64,000 bases of DNA from Beaufortia kweichowensis (GCA_019155185.1 CM032808.1:8360716-8424715); one strand, 5' to 3'; positions 12,535 to 25,200 are shown, counted from the first letter of the stretch. The notes: generated by a model not told the origin, from the sequence alone. Numbers and translations: made by a program.

Positions 12535-12632
12535 GCATTCAGCAGATACCTTACCTGTATGTTTTTGTCTGGGAATCAAACCCACAACTTCGTGTTGCTG
12601 GCATGATGCTCTGAGCTTACCGAGCTATGGGC
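12535..12632 (-). mobile_element. tRNA-derived SINE (HE1/V-SINE-like)
   Basis: Read on the minus strand, a tRNA-like head (GCCCATAGCTCGGTAAGC..., then a B-box-like GGGTTTGATTCCCAGAC) is followed by the common 3' core ending in ATCTGCTGAATGCC. The same head-to-tail order occurs at 28834-28948 and 31174-31291. The head would carry the internal polymerase III promoter. The copy is diverged and short in the middle. Confidence 0.7.
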
Positions 12633-13740
12633 GAGATTTCAGTCTAATCAACAGCAGATTTTGCTTTACTCATGTCAGACATACTGTAACAGAGGGCAAA
12701 ACGTTCAAATCGTTAAATGACAATTGTAAACAAAACTTGTGCCAAGTCCAACACTTCAGTATTTACAAGCAGAAGCACACAGAATCCCACTTCCTGATGT
12801 GCAGCATCTGGTCACGACAATGACTTTGTGCCAATGCCAAGCCGACTGGGCGACTTTGGCGATAAATTTGCCCAAAGACTACATCACTAGGCCGGCTTTA
12901 CTTGTGTTGCAAAAATGCTGTTAGATTTAGTAAGTTTAATTAATTTCTGTGAACCATTTCAAACTGCCCGAATCAATGAATCTATTTCAAAAAGACTCGT
13001 TTACATCATCACTCACAAATGCTCACAAGCGTCCCACTGAACCACAAGTCTGTAAAAACAAGAGTTCAAGACTGAGTTTAACCTTCAAAAAATACTGTAT
13101 TATAGTCTGTCAGAAAGCTGCAAGAAGAAAGCGCAAGTTAAAAGTGCCAAAACCGCCTAAGCAGAGGAAACCAAATCCTCATTTTTCTCCCAAAACTTGA
13201 GATGTTTCCTCTCAAACACTTGACTGTTTGAGGGTAAGTGGGTGACTGTTTCAATTCGCTTTCAGTTCTATGGATCCATTTTATACCTCAAAACTGAGTC
13301 ACATGAGTACAAGGAAAGGAGAACAGAATGCTCATCTGTTTTCTCTAATAAGCCGATGCACATATTGCTTAAGTATTGTTTGATTAATAAAAATTTGAGG
13401 ATCATCCCAAAAGAAAATCTCATTTTGATCTGAACCGTGTGGCCCCGCTGCTCAACAGGACGCTCGTCTGAACCTGATCCAATGGAAGATTAACTAATGC
13501 ACAACCTCCGGTGAGAGGTGTATGTATTTATGCTAGAAAGACAGAGAGCAACAAGCTTCTCTTGTTCTGGACCACTCTGCTCTCTTTTTGGGTCCATCCC
13601 AAGCTCCCACGGCCAGGGGCCACAAGCACTTCAGATCCTTCAAACACAAACACGGAGACTCCTCGGGGACGCCAGCGCACGGCACACATCCTGGAGATGG
13701 CTCTTTTAAAAAAATCTGTGGTTTGTTTGGTCTAGAAGCT
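12633..13740. other. Noncoding, nothing recognised
   Basis: No supported gene. The lysine-rich open frame at 12949-13200 and the frames at 13511-13735, open on both strands, lack splice signals and recognisable domains. Confidence 0.4.
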
Positions 13741-14110
13741 GGATATGAAAAAGTGCACGAACCCATTTGGCTTTCTTCCGTAGAAGACAGATGGAGATGT
13801 TTCCAGGAATGCTGCCGTCTTCCATACAATAATAGTGAATGGGGACCAGGGCAACCGAGCCCAATACAATTAATGCATGATACTGCAAGCCATTTAAAAA
13901 AACATTTAATATCTTTATGTAAATATTAAGTTGTTATTTAATGGAATAAAGAATTAAGAATTAAAGAATTGCCAGTCATGCTTGTCCGCTGTGGTCACCA
14001 TTCACTGCCACTGTATATATAAAGAACAGCTTAGACATTCCTGTATAAATAAATCTTTTTTTGTGTGCCAGAAAAAGTAATATGGGTTATAAAAGACATA
14101 AAGTTACTTG
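13741..14110. repeat. Foldback (inverted-repeat) element
   Basis: The left arm (about 13760-13850) contains GAACCCATTTGG, TTTCCAGGAATGCTG and TACAATAATAGTGAATGGGG. The right arm (about 13985-14095), read as reverse complement, contains AACCCATATTAC, ACAGGAATGTCTAAGC and TACAGTGGCAGTGAATGGTG in the same order. The arms are diverged and separated by about 130 bp. The arm sequence resembles a very common cyprinid repeat (from memory). Open frames across it (13588-13929) are repeat sequence. Confidence 0.5.
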
Positions 14111-15591
14111 ACGTAAATGTCCTGATAGAGGGTCTTCAACACATGATTAGAACAATCGTGTGGCTGAGGAATGATGTAATCCAGCAATGTCAAGGTTTTT
14201 TGGATTAAGATACATCATTATACATACACTGTGATACTGTAACCCTGAAGATAGTTTAATGATTAATGCTGGGGGGTGGGAAACATGGTTATCTACAAGG
14301 TTTACTGCAGTATGGAGGGCAGGGTAATACCAGAAGAATAGGGAGGTCATGCATAAGTCGATGCCCCCTGTTGCATTTCACCATGTGATACTTCCATCTG
14401 CTTACCATTTTAATCACCCCTTCACCTATGGTACATTCCAAATCATGCTGACCTTTTCCACAGTAACACCGGCCAGCACTAAAGCCCTTTATGGTTTGTC
14501 TGTACAAAGGACAAATATTCACAAACATGCCATAAACATGAATATACAGTAAAGCCATTTCAAATCATTACACAAATTCTATTTGCACAGATGAAATGTA
14601 TATACACACATTATATATTATATAAATTAATAATATATACATTTATGAACTGTAATATAATAATTTTCTGTTTTTGTGTTAGATGTGTTTTTTTTTATTT
14701 AACGTAAAAACGTGTATTTTGTATGAAAACGTGAATCTCTGAATCATAATATTCACAAAAGAAACTCAATTAAGTTTTTTAAGTTTACATATCATACATA
14801 AAAGTGTACAGTATATACATACTGCACACACTCACTCACACTTTAATCAATAGCTATAAATAAATCATCAGTTACACATTTACTTCATCACGCCTAAGTT
14901 TATGTGTCCACAAGTCTAAACTCACAGTCATGGTGTCATGCCAAGGACACACGTTAAACCCAGAAAGATACGATTTAGAGGAGGAACAGATGCATAACGG
15001 GCAGCAATCAAAGAAGAAGCTAGAGAATGAGAGAGATAGCATGAGAGAGAGACACTGTGTTTGTGTGGAAGAAACAGACAAGGCCACGTTGAGTAGCAAA
15101 TCACAGCTGGGCAGCTCTAAGCCACGGGTAGGTTAGCTCAGGGTTTGAGATGGGCGGGGGAAAACAATGCAGCCCGGCTTGTCAAAATTGTAATTTATGG
15201 CCGGTCATCCAGCGTACAGCATTTTGGCCAAGTGGCTTACAGTTCTCTTATAATGGGGATGGGAGAGAGGAGAAAGTACACAGGCGTTTGTGTGTAAATG
15301 TGCCAATTGTGCTCAGTTAGAGAGAAAAAGAGAGGAAAAAAAGAATTGGGGTGTTTGTGCGGTTGGACCACTTGCTAGATCTTCTGTTGCACTGGCAAGA
15401 GATAAAACTAGTGTGTAAACAGAGCCAAAAAATATATAAACCAACAAAACACCTACTGGATGCTGGCAGGATTTATACAGTTTGACATTTTTAGTTCGCT
15501 TTTGTTTCTATTTAATTTGGTTGGTAATTATCCTGCTAATTTTTGATCCATTGGTTACTTTCAACAATATTAAACATAAATATATATATAT
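14111..15591. other. Noncoding, nothing recognised
   Basis: AT-rich around 14600-14830. A purine-rich stretch with GAGAGA motifs at 15010-15055 explains the charged open frame at 14930-15136. Confidence 0.4.
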
Positions 15592-16338
15592 TAGGGATGC
15601 ACCGATACCATTTTTTAAAGACCGAGTACGAGTACCGATATTTTTTCCTGGTACTCGCCGATACCGATACCTGTTTTTTGGGATCTGCCAGTTTTCCAAG
15701 TAATGACACAGTGAGACTAATAATTTTAGGACAGTTTATCTGTAATTGTGAACAACTGTAACTCAAACCATTTTTTTTTCTGCTTGTCACAGGGTTATCA
15801 ATGTACAAATAATTTTCACAGTATCTAATAATTTCCATAACCAAACCAAGGCAGGGCTCGAAATTAACTTTTTTACTTGGTAGCACTGGTGCTCCCAACT
15901 TCAAAAAGTTAGGAGCACCCACCAAAAATTAATGAGCACCGAAAATTTTATTTGAAAACAACACCAATCAACACTAATAAAAAAACAGCAACAACAATCA
16001 CTAAACAGGGCTCGAAATTAACGTTTTAACTTGGTAAAGAGTTTTAAAAAATTTAGGAGCACCCACCGACAATAAAGAATAACAGACTGCTGCTCAACTT
16101 AAGCAACCATGTATTGCTTATGGCCAAAATGCAAATTGATTGACAAAAAAATATTACAATTTTCATTTTCATAAAACACATTTTCCATTTATAAAACCTA
16201 AAACACCCCACATGTTATATGCTTAAAAGTAAATTAGTCTCCCTCCTGTTGTTCCAAACCTGTATAAGGTTTAGTTACTAACTTTTATTAAAATATCTTC
16301 TTTGTACTGACACCAGTATCGGTATCGGTGCATCCCTA
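15592..16338. mobile_element. hAT element, TAGGGATGCACCGATACC ends
   Basis: The left terminus TAGGGATGCACCGATACC (from 15592) and the right terminus GGTATCGGTGCATCCCTA (to 16338) are perfect 18-bp inverted repeats. The flanking octamers ATATATAT and ATATATTT match at 7 of 8 positions, as expected for a hAT target duplication, though in AT-repeat sequence. Subterminal GAGTACGAGTACCGATA motifs fit the family. There is no transposase frame. The interior holds a nested tandem repeat of a different hAT type. Confidence 0.75.
15852..16075 (+). repeat. Tandem copies of a CAGGGCTCGAAATTAAC repeat
   Basis: CAGGGCTCGAAATTAAC occurs exactly at 15852 and 16006, 154 bp apart in the same orientation. Both copies continue with ACTTGGTA and later AGGAGCACCCACC, the second with a shortened middle. 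The start matches, from memory, a hAT-type terminal sequence common in fish. No opposite terminus is seen, so these are partial copies inside the larger element. Confidence 0.6.
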
Positions 16339-17129
16339 ATATATTTATAAATATATTGGAATTATGCAATGTCAAATAGTGTAGTATCTGAAGAGCTTTG
16401 CATTTCCAAAATCAACATCCTGTAAATTGTAAAACTTTCTATGCACTCTAAAGCCAACTGGTAACGGATGTTAATTTCATACTCTGACCCACAACATCCT
16501 CCCATTAGCAAGATCATGCATCATTAAATAGATATTGACAGAAAAACTGACTGGTTTTGAATTATAAATCCATGTTGGATGTAAATAGACGTAAAAGAAG
16601 CAGACAAAGCATGTAATTAATCCAGTTACAGTGACTGATCTAAACATACTCTTCTGAGCAGAACCCACACCAGGCTGTTACTTTCTACTCTAAAAACAAA
16701 CACAAGGATTAATACGGCAAGTTTAGATGCATGTTTGTGTGACAATTGCAGCATATACCTTTGTATCCAACAGTTATTTTCAGCCCTCTAATTTGACTGT
16801 CCAGACAGAATTCCAAAAGCCCCGATATTTAGCAATGGGATGCTTCACTGCTTGTTTGCATTCTTGATATTACATAGTATATGTCCACTTCTTGCTTACA
16901 TAATTCTGCTTTACTCTATTTCTCTAAGATCCATTAGAATGGGAGAAAAAAAAGGAACAGACCTAGAAGGAAAAAGGACTTAGCGGAATGGATTCACAAA
17001 GCATTCAGCTGAGCAGGAGAAGCTGCTGTAGCTCCAGTACATGTGTTGCTTGAAACACGTTTGATGCCTGTTACCATTTACTGTTAGGGGTATACACTCA
17101 GGTTACAATCCAAAACAATACATAATACT
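16339..17129. other. Noncoding, nothing recognised
   Basis: No supported gene. The minus-strand open frame at 16477-16668 has no splice or start context. Confidence 0.45.
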
Positions 17130-17256
17130 ACAGGGGCGTCCAATCCTGCTGTACACTAACCAAACACACCTGAACCAGCTATTCAAAGTCTTACAACAGG
17201 GTTGTGGAGGCAAGTTGGAGCTAAACTCTACAGGACCAAGTTTGGACACTCCTGCA
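17130..17256. repeat. Short inverted repeat element, GGGGCGTCCAAT type
   Basis: The left end is CAGGGGCGTCCAATCCTG and the right end, as reverse complement, is TGCAGGAGTGTCCAAACTTG. The interior has AACACACCTGAACCAGCTA and GGCAAGTTGGAGCTAAACTC. I recognise this as a very common cyprinid/teleost palindromic repeat. The copy is short and internally deleted relative to the form I remember. Confidence 0.6.
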
Positions 17257-17345
17257 ATATTCACAATAAAATAAAATAAAAAATTAAATAAAAGAAAATA
17301 TAAAATAAAAGAAAATTGAAAGAAAATTTATTTTATTTCTAAAAC
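17257..17345. repeat. A-rich simple sequence
   Basis: Imperfect AATAAA / AAATA / AAGAAAA runs with almost no C or G. Confidence 0.7.
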
Positions 17346-17609
17346 AATGATTTTTAATAAAAATGTTTTGTTGTACATACCACTTGTTACATAATTGGCA
17401 ATATTCAATGTTTAACTGAACCTTCCGTTTGTATATTAAAAAAATTAAAGTCTGTCACTAAAAAAAGATAAGTGAATTAACATGAAATTTGAATGGAATT
17501 AAGAAAGCTAAATCTTACAAAATTCTTAAAAGCAGTAAAAGAAAAGAAAATTTTACATTTTACAGTATTTACAGAGTTTTGCCCTATGAAAAAAATCAAA
17601 TAAATTTCA
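17346..17609. other. AT-rich noncoding
   Basis: AT-rich, with no recognised feature. Confidence 0.5.
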
Positions 17610-17800
17610 CTTTTTACATGTGATCACATGAATTTCACATGTGCATAAAATGTGGTTTTGGAACATTTTTGTGTGATTGTAAATTTCCATGTAAAAACCT
17701 GTAGGATCACATGTTAAACATGTGGTGACATGTTGTCCACACGTGGAGACATTTTTCACACGTGCACAACATCTTACCACGTTTCACATGTGATCCCAAC
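17610..17800. repeat. Cluster of palindromic CACATGTG motifs
   Basis: ACATGTGATCACATG, CACATGTG, TCACATGTTAAACATGTG and CACGTGCACAAC-type palindromes recur about every 20-30 bp, ending with TTTCACATGTGATCCC. The arrangement looks like a foldback or degenerate tandem repeat. The same motif set is familiar from cyprinid repeats, but I cannot define element ends. Confidence 0.45.
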
Positions 17801-17959
17801 ATAGCTCAACCAACAGGATTAAACAGATGGCAAAAATGTTTCTTGATATTAACTGTTGTACAAAAGCAACATCACATCACGCTGTTGTACTGAATAGCAT
17901 TGGCTGCGACTGCCTGTGGCAAATCACACTCAACCCTCTCCCTCATGTGATACTGTTTA

Positions 17960-18250
17960 TTACTGTTGTCATGATCATCTTTGGTGAGGACAGTCGCTAC
18001 CAGGGAACGCTTGTCCTTCCTGTCCAGACGCTTTAACCTCTGTCCCCTGGGACGTCTGCAGCCCCTCGGGAGACTAGTTTTTTTCTCACTCCCTTCGCTC
18101 AACTCTCTGCGTCAAGCTCAATCATCTCCCCACCACCTTGATGGGGACAAACACGTCCACAAACAACCCAATTCACATCACCAATACAGACAGGGTGATT
18201 TTCTCAGCAGACGCCCTCGACCAAGAAGCCCTGAATCATCTGCTTGAAAG
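17960..18250 (+). other. Coding-like GC-rich patch, no gene assigned
   Basis: Several frames are open. One opens after a TAG at about 18076 and runs to a TAG at 18247-18249, with a varied composition (NTDRVIFSADALDQEALNHL). It is preceded by a pyrimidine-rich tract (TTTTTTTCTCACTCCC) that could serve as an acceptor tract. Another plus frame (17981-18247) and a minus frame (17872-18102) are also open, so at most one is real. I recognise no domain. Confidence 0.15.
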
Positions 18251-19033
18251 CTGTTAGCCTGCCTCATGTCAAAGAAAAAACTCTCACATCCGTCGCTGTC
18301 ACTGTGATGCATTTACTTTGATGCTTTACTAGGTCAACATATTAGATGGTGTGCTTCCATGTCTTGTCTCTATAAAATCTATGCTCTTTCACACATGCAT
18401 GTCAAAACACGGGAGCAGAGTGGGTCATGTGACCATCAGCTTGTGTGGAACATCAGCATCCGATCACAAATATAGACAGAACGAGACAGAGCAAGAACTG
18501 ATTAATAAAAGAAGGCGAGGCTAGAGAGACAAGCAGAACTTTAAAAAGGGATTAACATGATGGACCAGAAGAGTTAATGAAAGACAACCGGTACTGTCAG
18601 CATGAAAGAGGGGAAAAAGACACCGAAGCCTGCAGGAGGGGAATACCAGCAGATGAAGACTGCCACACTGTTATATAATTACCACAGTCATTAAAGCCTA
18701 TTTCAGATCCTAAAAGAGCCTAAAGCCACTAGTGTGACTAACTTTATCCTGGGTTTGCCGCATCTCAGATATCTTTAGCAACTTTTACTGCAAAAATGTT
18801 TTTATTTATCAGTATTTTCTTCACATTTTACCACTTAAAATGTCTAAATATCCCTAAAACAAGCTACATTTACTTAAGAAACAAAACTGCAGATTTTCTT
18901 TACAGAAAACACTTCTTAAATTGAGTCTATTTTTTAATCCTGCTGGCAATTTTTTTTTCATTTAGTTTATGAATATTTTCTGATGGAGTAAGAAATTAAC
19001 TTTCAAGTTGTGTTTTCTACAAAATACACATAT
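18251..19033. other. Noncoding, nothing recognised
   Basis: Includes the perfect palindrome GGTCATGTGACC near 18423 and a purine-rich stretch at 18470-18660. No gene. Confidence 0.45.
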
Positions 19034-19430
19034 GTATGTGACCCTGCATGTGAAAACCAAGCAAAAATCTTTTTTGTGTGATTCACTGTTTATTCAAAAA
19101 ATTATTTTATGGTTAATAAATCTGATTAATTTATCATTGACTGAGTAAGGCAATGTCAAATATTAAAATCAAGTTTCAGAAGCCAACTTCTGGTATTTTG
19201 TAAAATAATAAAACGCAAGGTCAAGTATATAAAAAAAATCATTCAGTATTAAAGATCATTCATTTTAAAATTATAAAATAAAAAATTTGATATCTCAAAA
19301 TAAATCACTGTATTTTAAACTCTATCATTTATTATTATGAACAGCAATACATTTTCGTCATTTTATTGCCTATGACTTGATGCTTCTAATCTCATAATTA
19401 GACTTTGACAGTTCAGTCTGGGTAACACAG
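19034..19430 (+). repeat. Interspersed repeat family B, copy 1
   Basis: Starts near GTGACCCTGCATGTGAAAAC and continues with GACTGAGTAAGGCAATGTC, AGAAGCCAACTTCTG and AAAATAATAAAACGCA. It ends near TGACTTGATGCTTCTAATC...GACTTTGACAG. The same ordered motifs recur at 20665-20945 and 39325-39520, which defines a family. Class and termini are unknown. Confidence 0.6.
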
Positions 19431-20664
19431 ATTTTATATTTCCACAATTTTGCTTCTCCAGGTATTTGTATTGTTTTTAAGACTTTTTAAAGTAAAACAA
19501 GGCAGAAATATTAATTAAGCAAATGTTTTTACTTAAAAATAAAAAATGTTTTACAGTATTTGAGATGATCTTCAGGTCTATGAATCTGAAACTCCACAAC
19601 CAGCCACACTGTTATTGGCATATCAGACATTGATTTTATATTCGATTCTTAGGAACTGTAAACACAAATGAACACACACATGCACTACATTTACTGTATA
19701 AGCAGGACTTCATCTTTCTATCGCCTGTGTTCTGAAAACAGACATAGATGGGCATGAGACTACAGAATGCTTGTTTGTGTGCACATGATGTGTGTAGGTT
19801 CAGTAGAGAATACAGTGGATGACATTTACATCCCACTGTTTGCATTCCAAGGCTGTAGTGTGACAGCGGATAGAGATAAAGACACACGTGGACAGTTTTT
19901 TAGGCCCTCACATTGATAGTCTCTCTTTCATAGTCCTGAAGATGACTCACGTATTCTTTGACAAAGATTGCATAAGGAATGACAACCATGTCAACCAAGT
20001 CCATCTGAATGTGACAGATATAAATCTGATGTACAGTTTACATAGTATGTACTGTATATAAAAGTAAATATAGATAATCTAGACAACGTCTTCAATTACC
20101 TAGTTGGTGACTGAGATGCTGAATGTGAACATGTAAACATGTATGTTTTAATAGGACCATTTACTGTTATGCAAACAAGTTCATTAAATAAAACTAGATA
20201 TTCTCCACTAAATATTCTCACCCACACCGTCCAGTGAGCATTTCATTCTATATGCAGTCAGAAACATTAATAAGCACATAGAAGTTAATGAGTAAGTCAC
20301 AGAGAAAAGACATAAATACATTCCCGTCAAACCCCAAACCCCAGAAACACGCCAGGAACATGCTGTTAGTTATGACAGCGTCGCCTACCAAGAGCTTTAT
20401 TTTTATACTTCTTTACACCATACACCAACATATTAACAGGATCCTTACACTTCTATAAATTAATCTCTAAAAGTGTGTCTGTGTGTGTGAGAACACTGCG
20501 CTATACATATGTCTGTGTGGCTGCTGTCTGCCGTTCCATGTGATGGAGCAGTCACATGCACTACACTGACACACACCAATGTGTGAAAGACAGGGAGGGA
20601 GGGAGTGACAAAGAGAGGATGACAAAAAGATATACACACTGTCTGCTTTTGAGTTGGTTCTTAT
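19431..20664. other. Noncoding with a short GT-rich run
   Basis: GTGTGTCTGTGTGTGTGAG lies at about 20474-20492. The minus-strand open frame at 19636-19887 is unsupported. Confidence 0.45.
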
Positions 20665-20945
20665 TTAGATGCAACTTTCTATATAAAATTATCCTACATA
20701 AAGAACATTCTGTGAAAATACAAGCTTGATATCTTTAATATTAACTGAGTAAAGCCATGTCAAATTGAAATCAATGTTTAGGAAGCCAACTTTCTGTATT
20801 TTTGTGCAAAATAATAAAGTGTAGTGTAAAAAAACATTCATTTCAGTATTGCAGTATTATCAATTTAAATACTGTATTATTGACATTTTCATAGCCATGA
20901 CTGCTTTGATGCTCATCCTGAGCCACTGTCAGTTATGAAAGTGAA
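20665..20945 (+). repeat. Interspersed repeat family B, copy 2
   Basis: It shares with copy 1 the ordered motifs ACTGAGTAAAGCCATGTCAA, AGGAAGCCAACTTTCTG, CAAAATAATAAAGTG and GACTGCTTTGATGCTC. It adds CCTACATAAAGAACATTCTG and TGATATCTTTAATATTAACT upstream, the latter also present in copy 3. Confidence 0.6.
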
Positions 20946-21839
20946 AAGGGACTGGGGCTTTCAAGCTAAAAATCCTAAAGGTCGCATTATATTCTTAGTT
21001 TTCTAAAGATATACAATATATGAGGACTTTGTGTAAGAAATAGGCTCAATTTTATAAATGCAGAAATTATTATTTCCCATTTTCGACCCTATGATAACAA
21101 AACAAGAACATTTAGATAAACTAAAAGATAAAAACAGTCAGAGATCAGTAGGTCTAACACTGTCCTCACCTTCACTAGCATGCAGAAGGTTCTTTATCTT
21201 TATATTTAGTGTTGTGTTCTGCAATGCCGTCACAGTTTCAATGATACAGATACTTTTTGTGTGTTCAATAAAAGACTCGGAAATGGCCAATATAAAACAT
21301 GAAAAATGTCCCTATTAAGCTGGCATGGTATAATAGCATGTATCCTTTCCTAAAACAGAGGGCAAGAAAGTGAGAAAAGTGAGACAAAGAGACTTGGGAG
21401 TGGGGGGATTATAACACAGACACACCTAAGTGTTTATACCCAGATCAGGCTTCAGTCGTGTGTACACCGTGTACTATATAATAAGGCGTAAAACGTGATA
21501 ACAGACTGAATCATCCAAGCTGTATACACCAACACACAGTGGGCATTGTTTATTTGCATTTGCAAAATTACAATAAAATTAATTCAAGCACCTGTATCAG
21601 CTCTTTAAATGTCAGCAAACGTGTTTTCTACTCCACTGCTACATTCAGTAAAAAATACAAACAAAAGTATCTTAAAAAATAAAATTAAGTTCACCAGCTG
21701 CTTCCGCTGGCATTGTGTATTGCGACAGGCAAAATTTCCCTTTGTAACCAAATTTTGTAAATGTGCCACATTCCATAATCAGTCCATTTTACAAAGAACC
21801 GAAGGGCATGTTTGTTTTAAACAAAATGTAATTTGACAG
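20946..21839. other. Noncoding, nothing recognised
   Basis: No supported gene. Open frames at 21058-21318 and 21609-21836 have no supporting signals. Confidence 0.45.
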
Positions 21840-22260
21840 TAAACTGGATGTTGCACAAAACAAACGCACGCAAAACTGGTTCAGCGATTAAGTAAAATCG
21901 CCCCAGAGGGGCGGCTCGTGTGCCGTGGCACTCAAGCGAGAAGCTTTTGTCCCGAACAGAATCAACACAGAGTGTAACATGAAAAAACAGGGTCTTTATG
22001 GAACACGGTCACAAAACGTTCTTTGTTCTTGAGCGAGAGGTTAAAGCTACTCCAGCGAGATGTGTGATGGAAAAAAAACATGGAAAGGAGGTTTAAAAAT
22101 GATGGGGAGGGAGTGAGGAAAAGCTAACATATGAGCGGAGTTATGAGGGCTATAAGACTGCAAAAGTGTTGCTTTACAGGTCCCATGAGCCAATAACTTG
22201 CCGGAGCTCTCTGAACTTACTATGTATGGCAGGCCGGCCTAGTTAGCCTTTAAACTGAGG
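21840..22260. other. CpG-containing complex noncoding block
   Basis: CpG dinucleotides are more frequent here than in the flanks (for example AGCGATTAAG, ATCGCCCCAGAGGGGCGGC, CAAGCGAGAAGC). CCCCAGAGGGGCGG contains a GC palindrome. There is no convincing open frame. It may be a regulatory element. Confidence 0.2.
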
Positions 22261-25200
22261 GTGTACTTCACACTAGATTCGTAAGTAAATTAAAGATTCT
22301 TTATTCAGTCCGTTGAACCACTGGGTTGCCTTTTTCAAAGAGTCTATATTCAAGACGTTCGCTAGTCATTTCCCTAACCAACTCTTAACTACACCAGTAA
22401 AAGAATACCTCCTTCATAGCACACCTTAGGGCTTCACCTTTCCACCATCAACCTAAACTGAGCTCTTTCTCTCTCACAGGAGACCTACAGCAAAAGACAG
22501 TCTAGAGTTCTGTGTCTCCTAATGTAAAAAGACTGCAAAGGCTTACTGTACATGATCTACTTACGGTAATGACACATGACATCGCCAGTGAAAAGTACCT
22601 GATCCGCCCTCAAATGAACCAGCCAAGTCACCGTCCTGAGCAACAGATACCACCTATAGAATGATGTCTGAGACGAGGACGTTAAATGTCACAAACAAAA
22701 GCCAGATTGTCCGGCAGTAAAGCAAGACAGAATGGATACGGCGAAAGGCTTTCAGCCTAATACAAGAGTCTTGTTATTGAACCACAGACGAACTGGGACT
22801 CATGAAACCTGACAGGAGATGAGTCGAGATTCCTGCAGTGTAAACATGCATGGACATCATATGAATCTAATTGATACTGTAGAATATATGAATAATCGCT
22901 GGCTTCAACTTAAGACCGTGATGGCCAAATTTTCTCTGTGATCCAACAAATGACCAATAATCCATCCCCCACGCTGGAAAAACACAACAACAGCAGACAC
23001 GACTGGCAACAGATTAAAGACGCTGCCAAAACTACTACGTCAAACTTTCCCAACAAATCAGGTTGCCAGATCCTCAAACCCTGACATCAGAAAAAGGAAA
23101 CAGGAAACGCAGCACTATAGAGAGAGTAGTGATGAGTCACACTTGACAGTTTGCCTAAACATAATTATTGAGCATATGTGCCACAAACCAGAATATAATT
23201 GATAAGACAGATAAATGAAAAACACAGGTCCGTTCGGACATTAAAAAATCAGCTCCCTGCAAATAAGAACTAGGGACCGGTTCTGTCCGGATACTTAGAC
23301 CATGACAGATTTCACTAGCAAAATACAAATTCTTAGAAAGCTGGGAGATGGTGTTGGATTTCTCGAAAACTCAAGGGTAGTGCTGTGGCTGGGGATTACA
23401 GTTGTCACAACATCTTACAAATCAAAAAAAACATTTTAAAAGTCATTCATTCAAAAAAATGAACTTAATATTCATGCAAAATTGGCACTCCCTTAACATT
23501 TCCAAACCCAAGCTCAAGTGCCTTAATTCTTATCCTGTTACAGATTCTTAAGAAAAATGTTTTTTTTTTTAAAGAAACAAGCTAATATACATGCCGTGCC
23601 GAAAAACGTGGCACAACGCTGCCTCCTTTCTTTTTTCTAAGCTTTGTAAACCACATCTTACACAATCCTAGACGCAAGAACTTAGCTCGCTGTCAAGAGT
23701 AGGACACAGTTAAAATTGATATAGTCTTTCACCGCAGTAGATGGCTGAGGAAATTGTGGGATGCTGCTCTCCACTTACTACATCATTAAAATCCCTAAGA
23801 GAACCCTAAAAGGAACATTTTTCAACGTCTCCACTGTAGTAATGTCTGATTGTTGAGACCACAAGTTATTATCAGCTAACACAGCATAACGTCCCCTTCG
23901 CAGGCTTCACTATACAGCTTTAATGCACATGTTTACAGACTTCACAGAAGAATATCAGCCACTCTTTCCGTTTCACCAAAGGTTCTTTGTTGTGGAAAAA
24001 GATAAAAAGTCATTTTTAGGAGTGTAGACTGATTCTTTATGAACATTCGAATGACACTGAACTGCTTTGCTACTTCTAAAATGGATACAGAAATAATATC
24101 CAGCCCTACCAATTCTGGTTTTTATTTTCTATATAATGCCTGTGTACATTTGAGGTATTTCAGCATTCTTGAAAAATGTTACCGAGCTGAAAATGAAATA
24201 AAACCTTCATATGTTCATATTTGATATCAAACTTCCAGCAGCTGCTTCAATCTTTCCATGTTAAATATATCAGTATTAGACGCATATAATAACTCTCTAA
24301 CTCGTATTCTCCGTTACAGCTGCTTCTTTGCCCTGTACTTCAAAGAGATTGTAATTGGTTGGCGTTTGGTGGGTAACAGGTTTATTCTTTCAACTATCTT
24401 TGCCCATAAATTGCAATTGAAGCACTGAATTCAGAGTGCTAAATTTAATCAATGAAATAAAAAGATTACAGTCATATCAACCACATATTTAGCAATCAAA
24501 TTAATTATATTTATTCAACAAATAAAGAAATGCATTATATGAGAGTGATACCCAAACCTACTCCAAAACTCTTGCAGAGGCACAGGGCTGCAAAGGACTA
24601 TCGAATGACCTACATCCAACATACCAAGCATTAAAAGGTAGGTAAAAAATAACAGTGACCAATTTATGGCGATAGTAATTCATCACATCAAAGCAAATCC
24701 ATCTGAAACACATTTGAATGGCTCACGTGGTGCAAAGAGGGCACAAATGCTCGGACATAACAGTGATTTATGATAAACTGCATAAATACTACATTCAAGC
24801 CGTCAGATTTACATTGGGTCACAGAACATGTCGCAATACCTGATTCTTTCACCTCATTCTGCTTGTTGATATGACCCATGAAGTATTTAAAACCACTCGA
24901 TAAAAGAAATAGAAGAACGGCATAAGCACAGAATATCAGCAGCATTACATTAAAGATTTACCTGGCCTTTATCAGTTCTGACGGACTGAATGCATGTGTA
25001 ATAAAGTATAAAAATATATATTTCTAAACCATTGTAGTAGCATAACAAGTGTGAGCCATATGTGATCTGTGGATTTTGAACATTACAAAATGTTTTGGAT
25101 CCTTGCAAAATATATGTGCAAAATGAAACGTCATGGCTCTCTAGTCTGACTAATGTCCATCTCCACCTCCTTCAATATGAACACACGTAACAAATCTTGC

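Noticed and set aside
12428..12823. 131-codon plus-strand open frame
   Set aside because: It crosses a SINE in the antisense direction.
13533..13929. Several long open frames on both strands
   Set aside because: They partly lie in a foldback repeat and are open in conflicting frames.
15584..15591. A clean 8-bp target duplication at the hAT element
   Set aside because: Kept only as supporting evidence: the flanks are AT repeats, so 7 of 8 matches could be chance.
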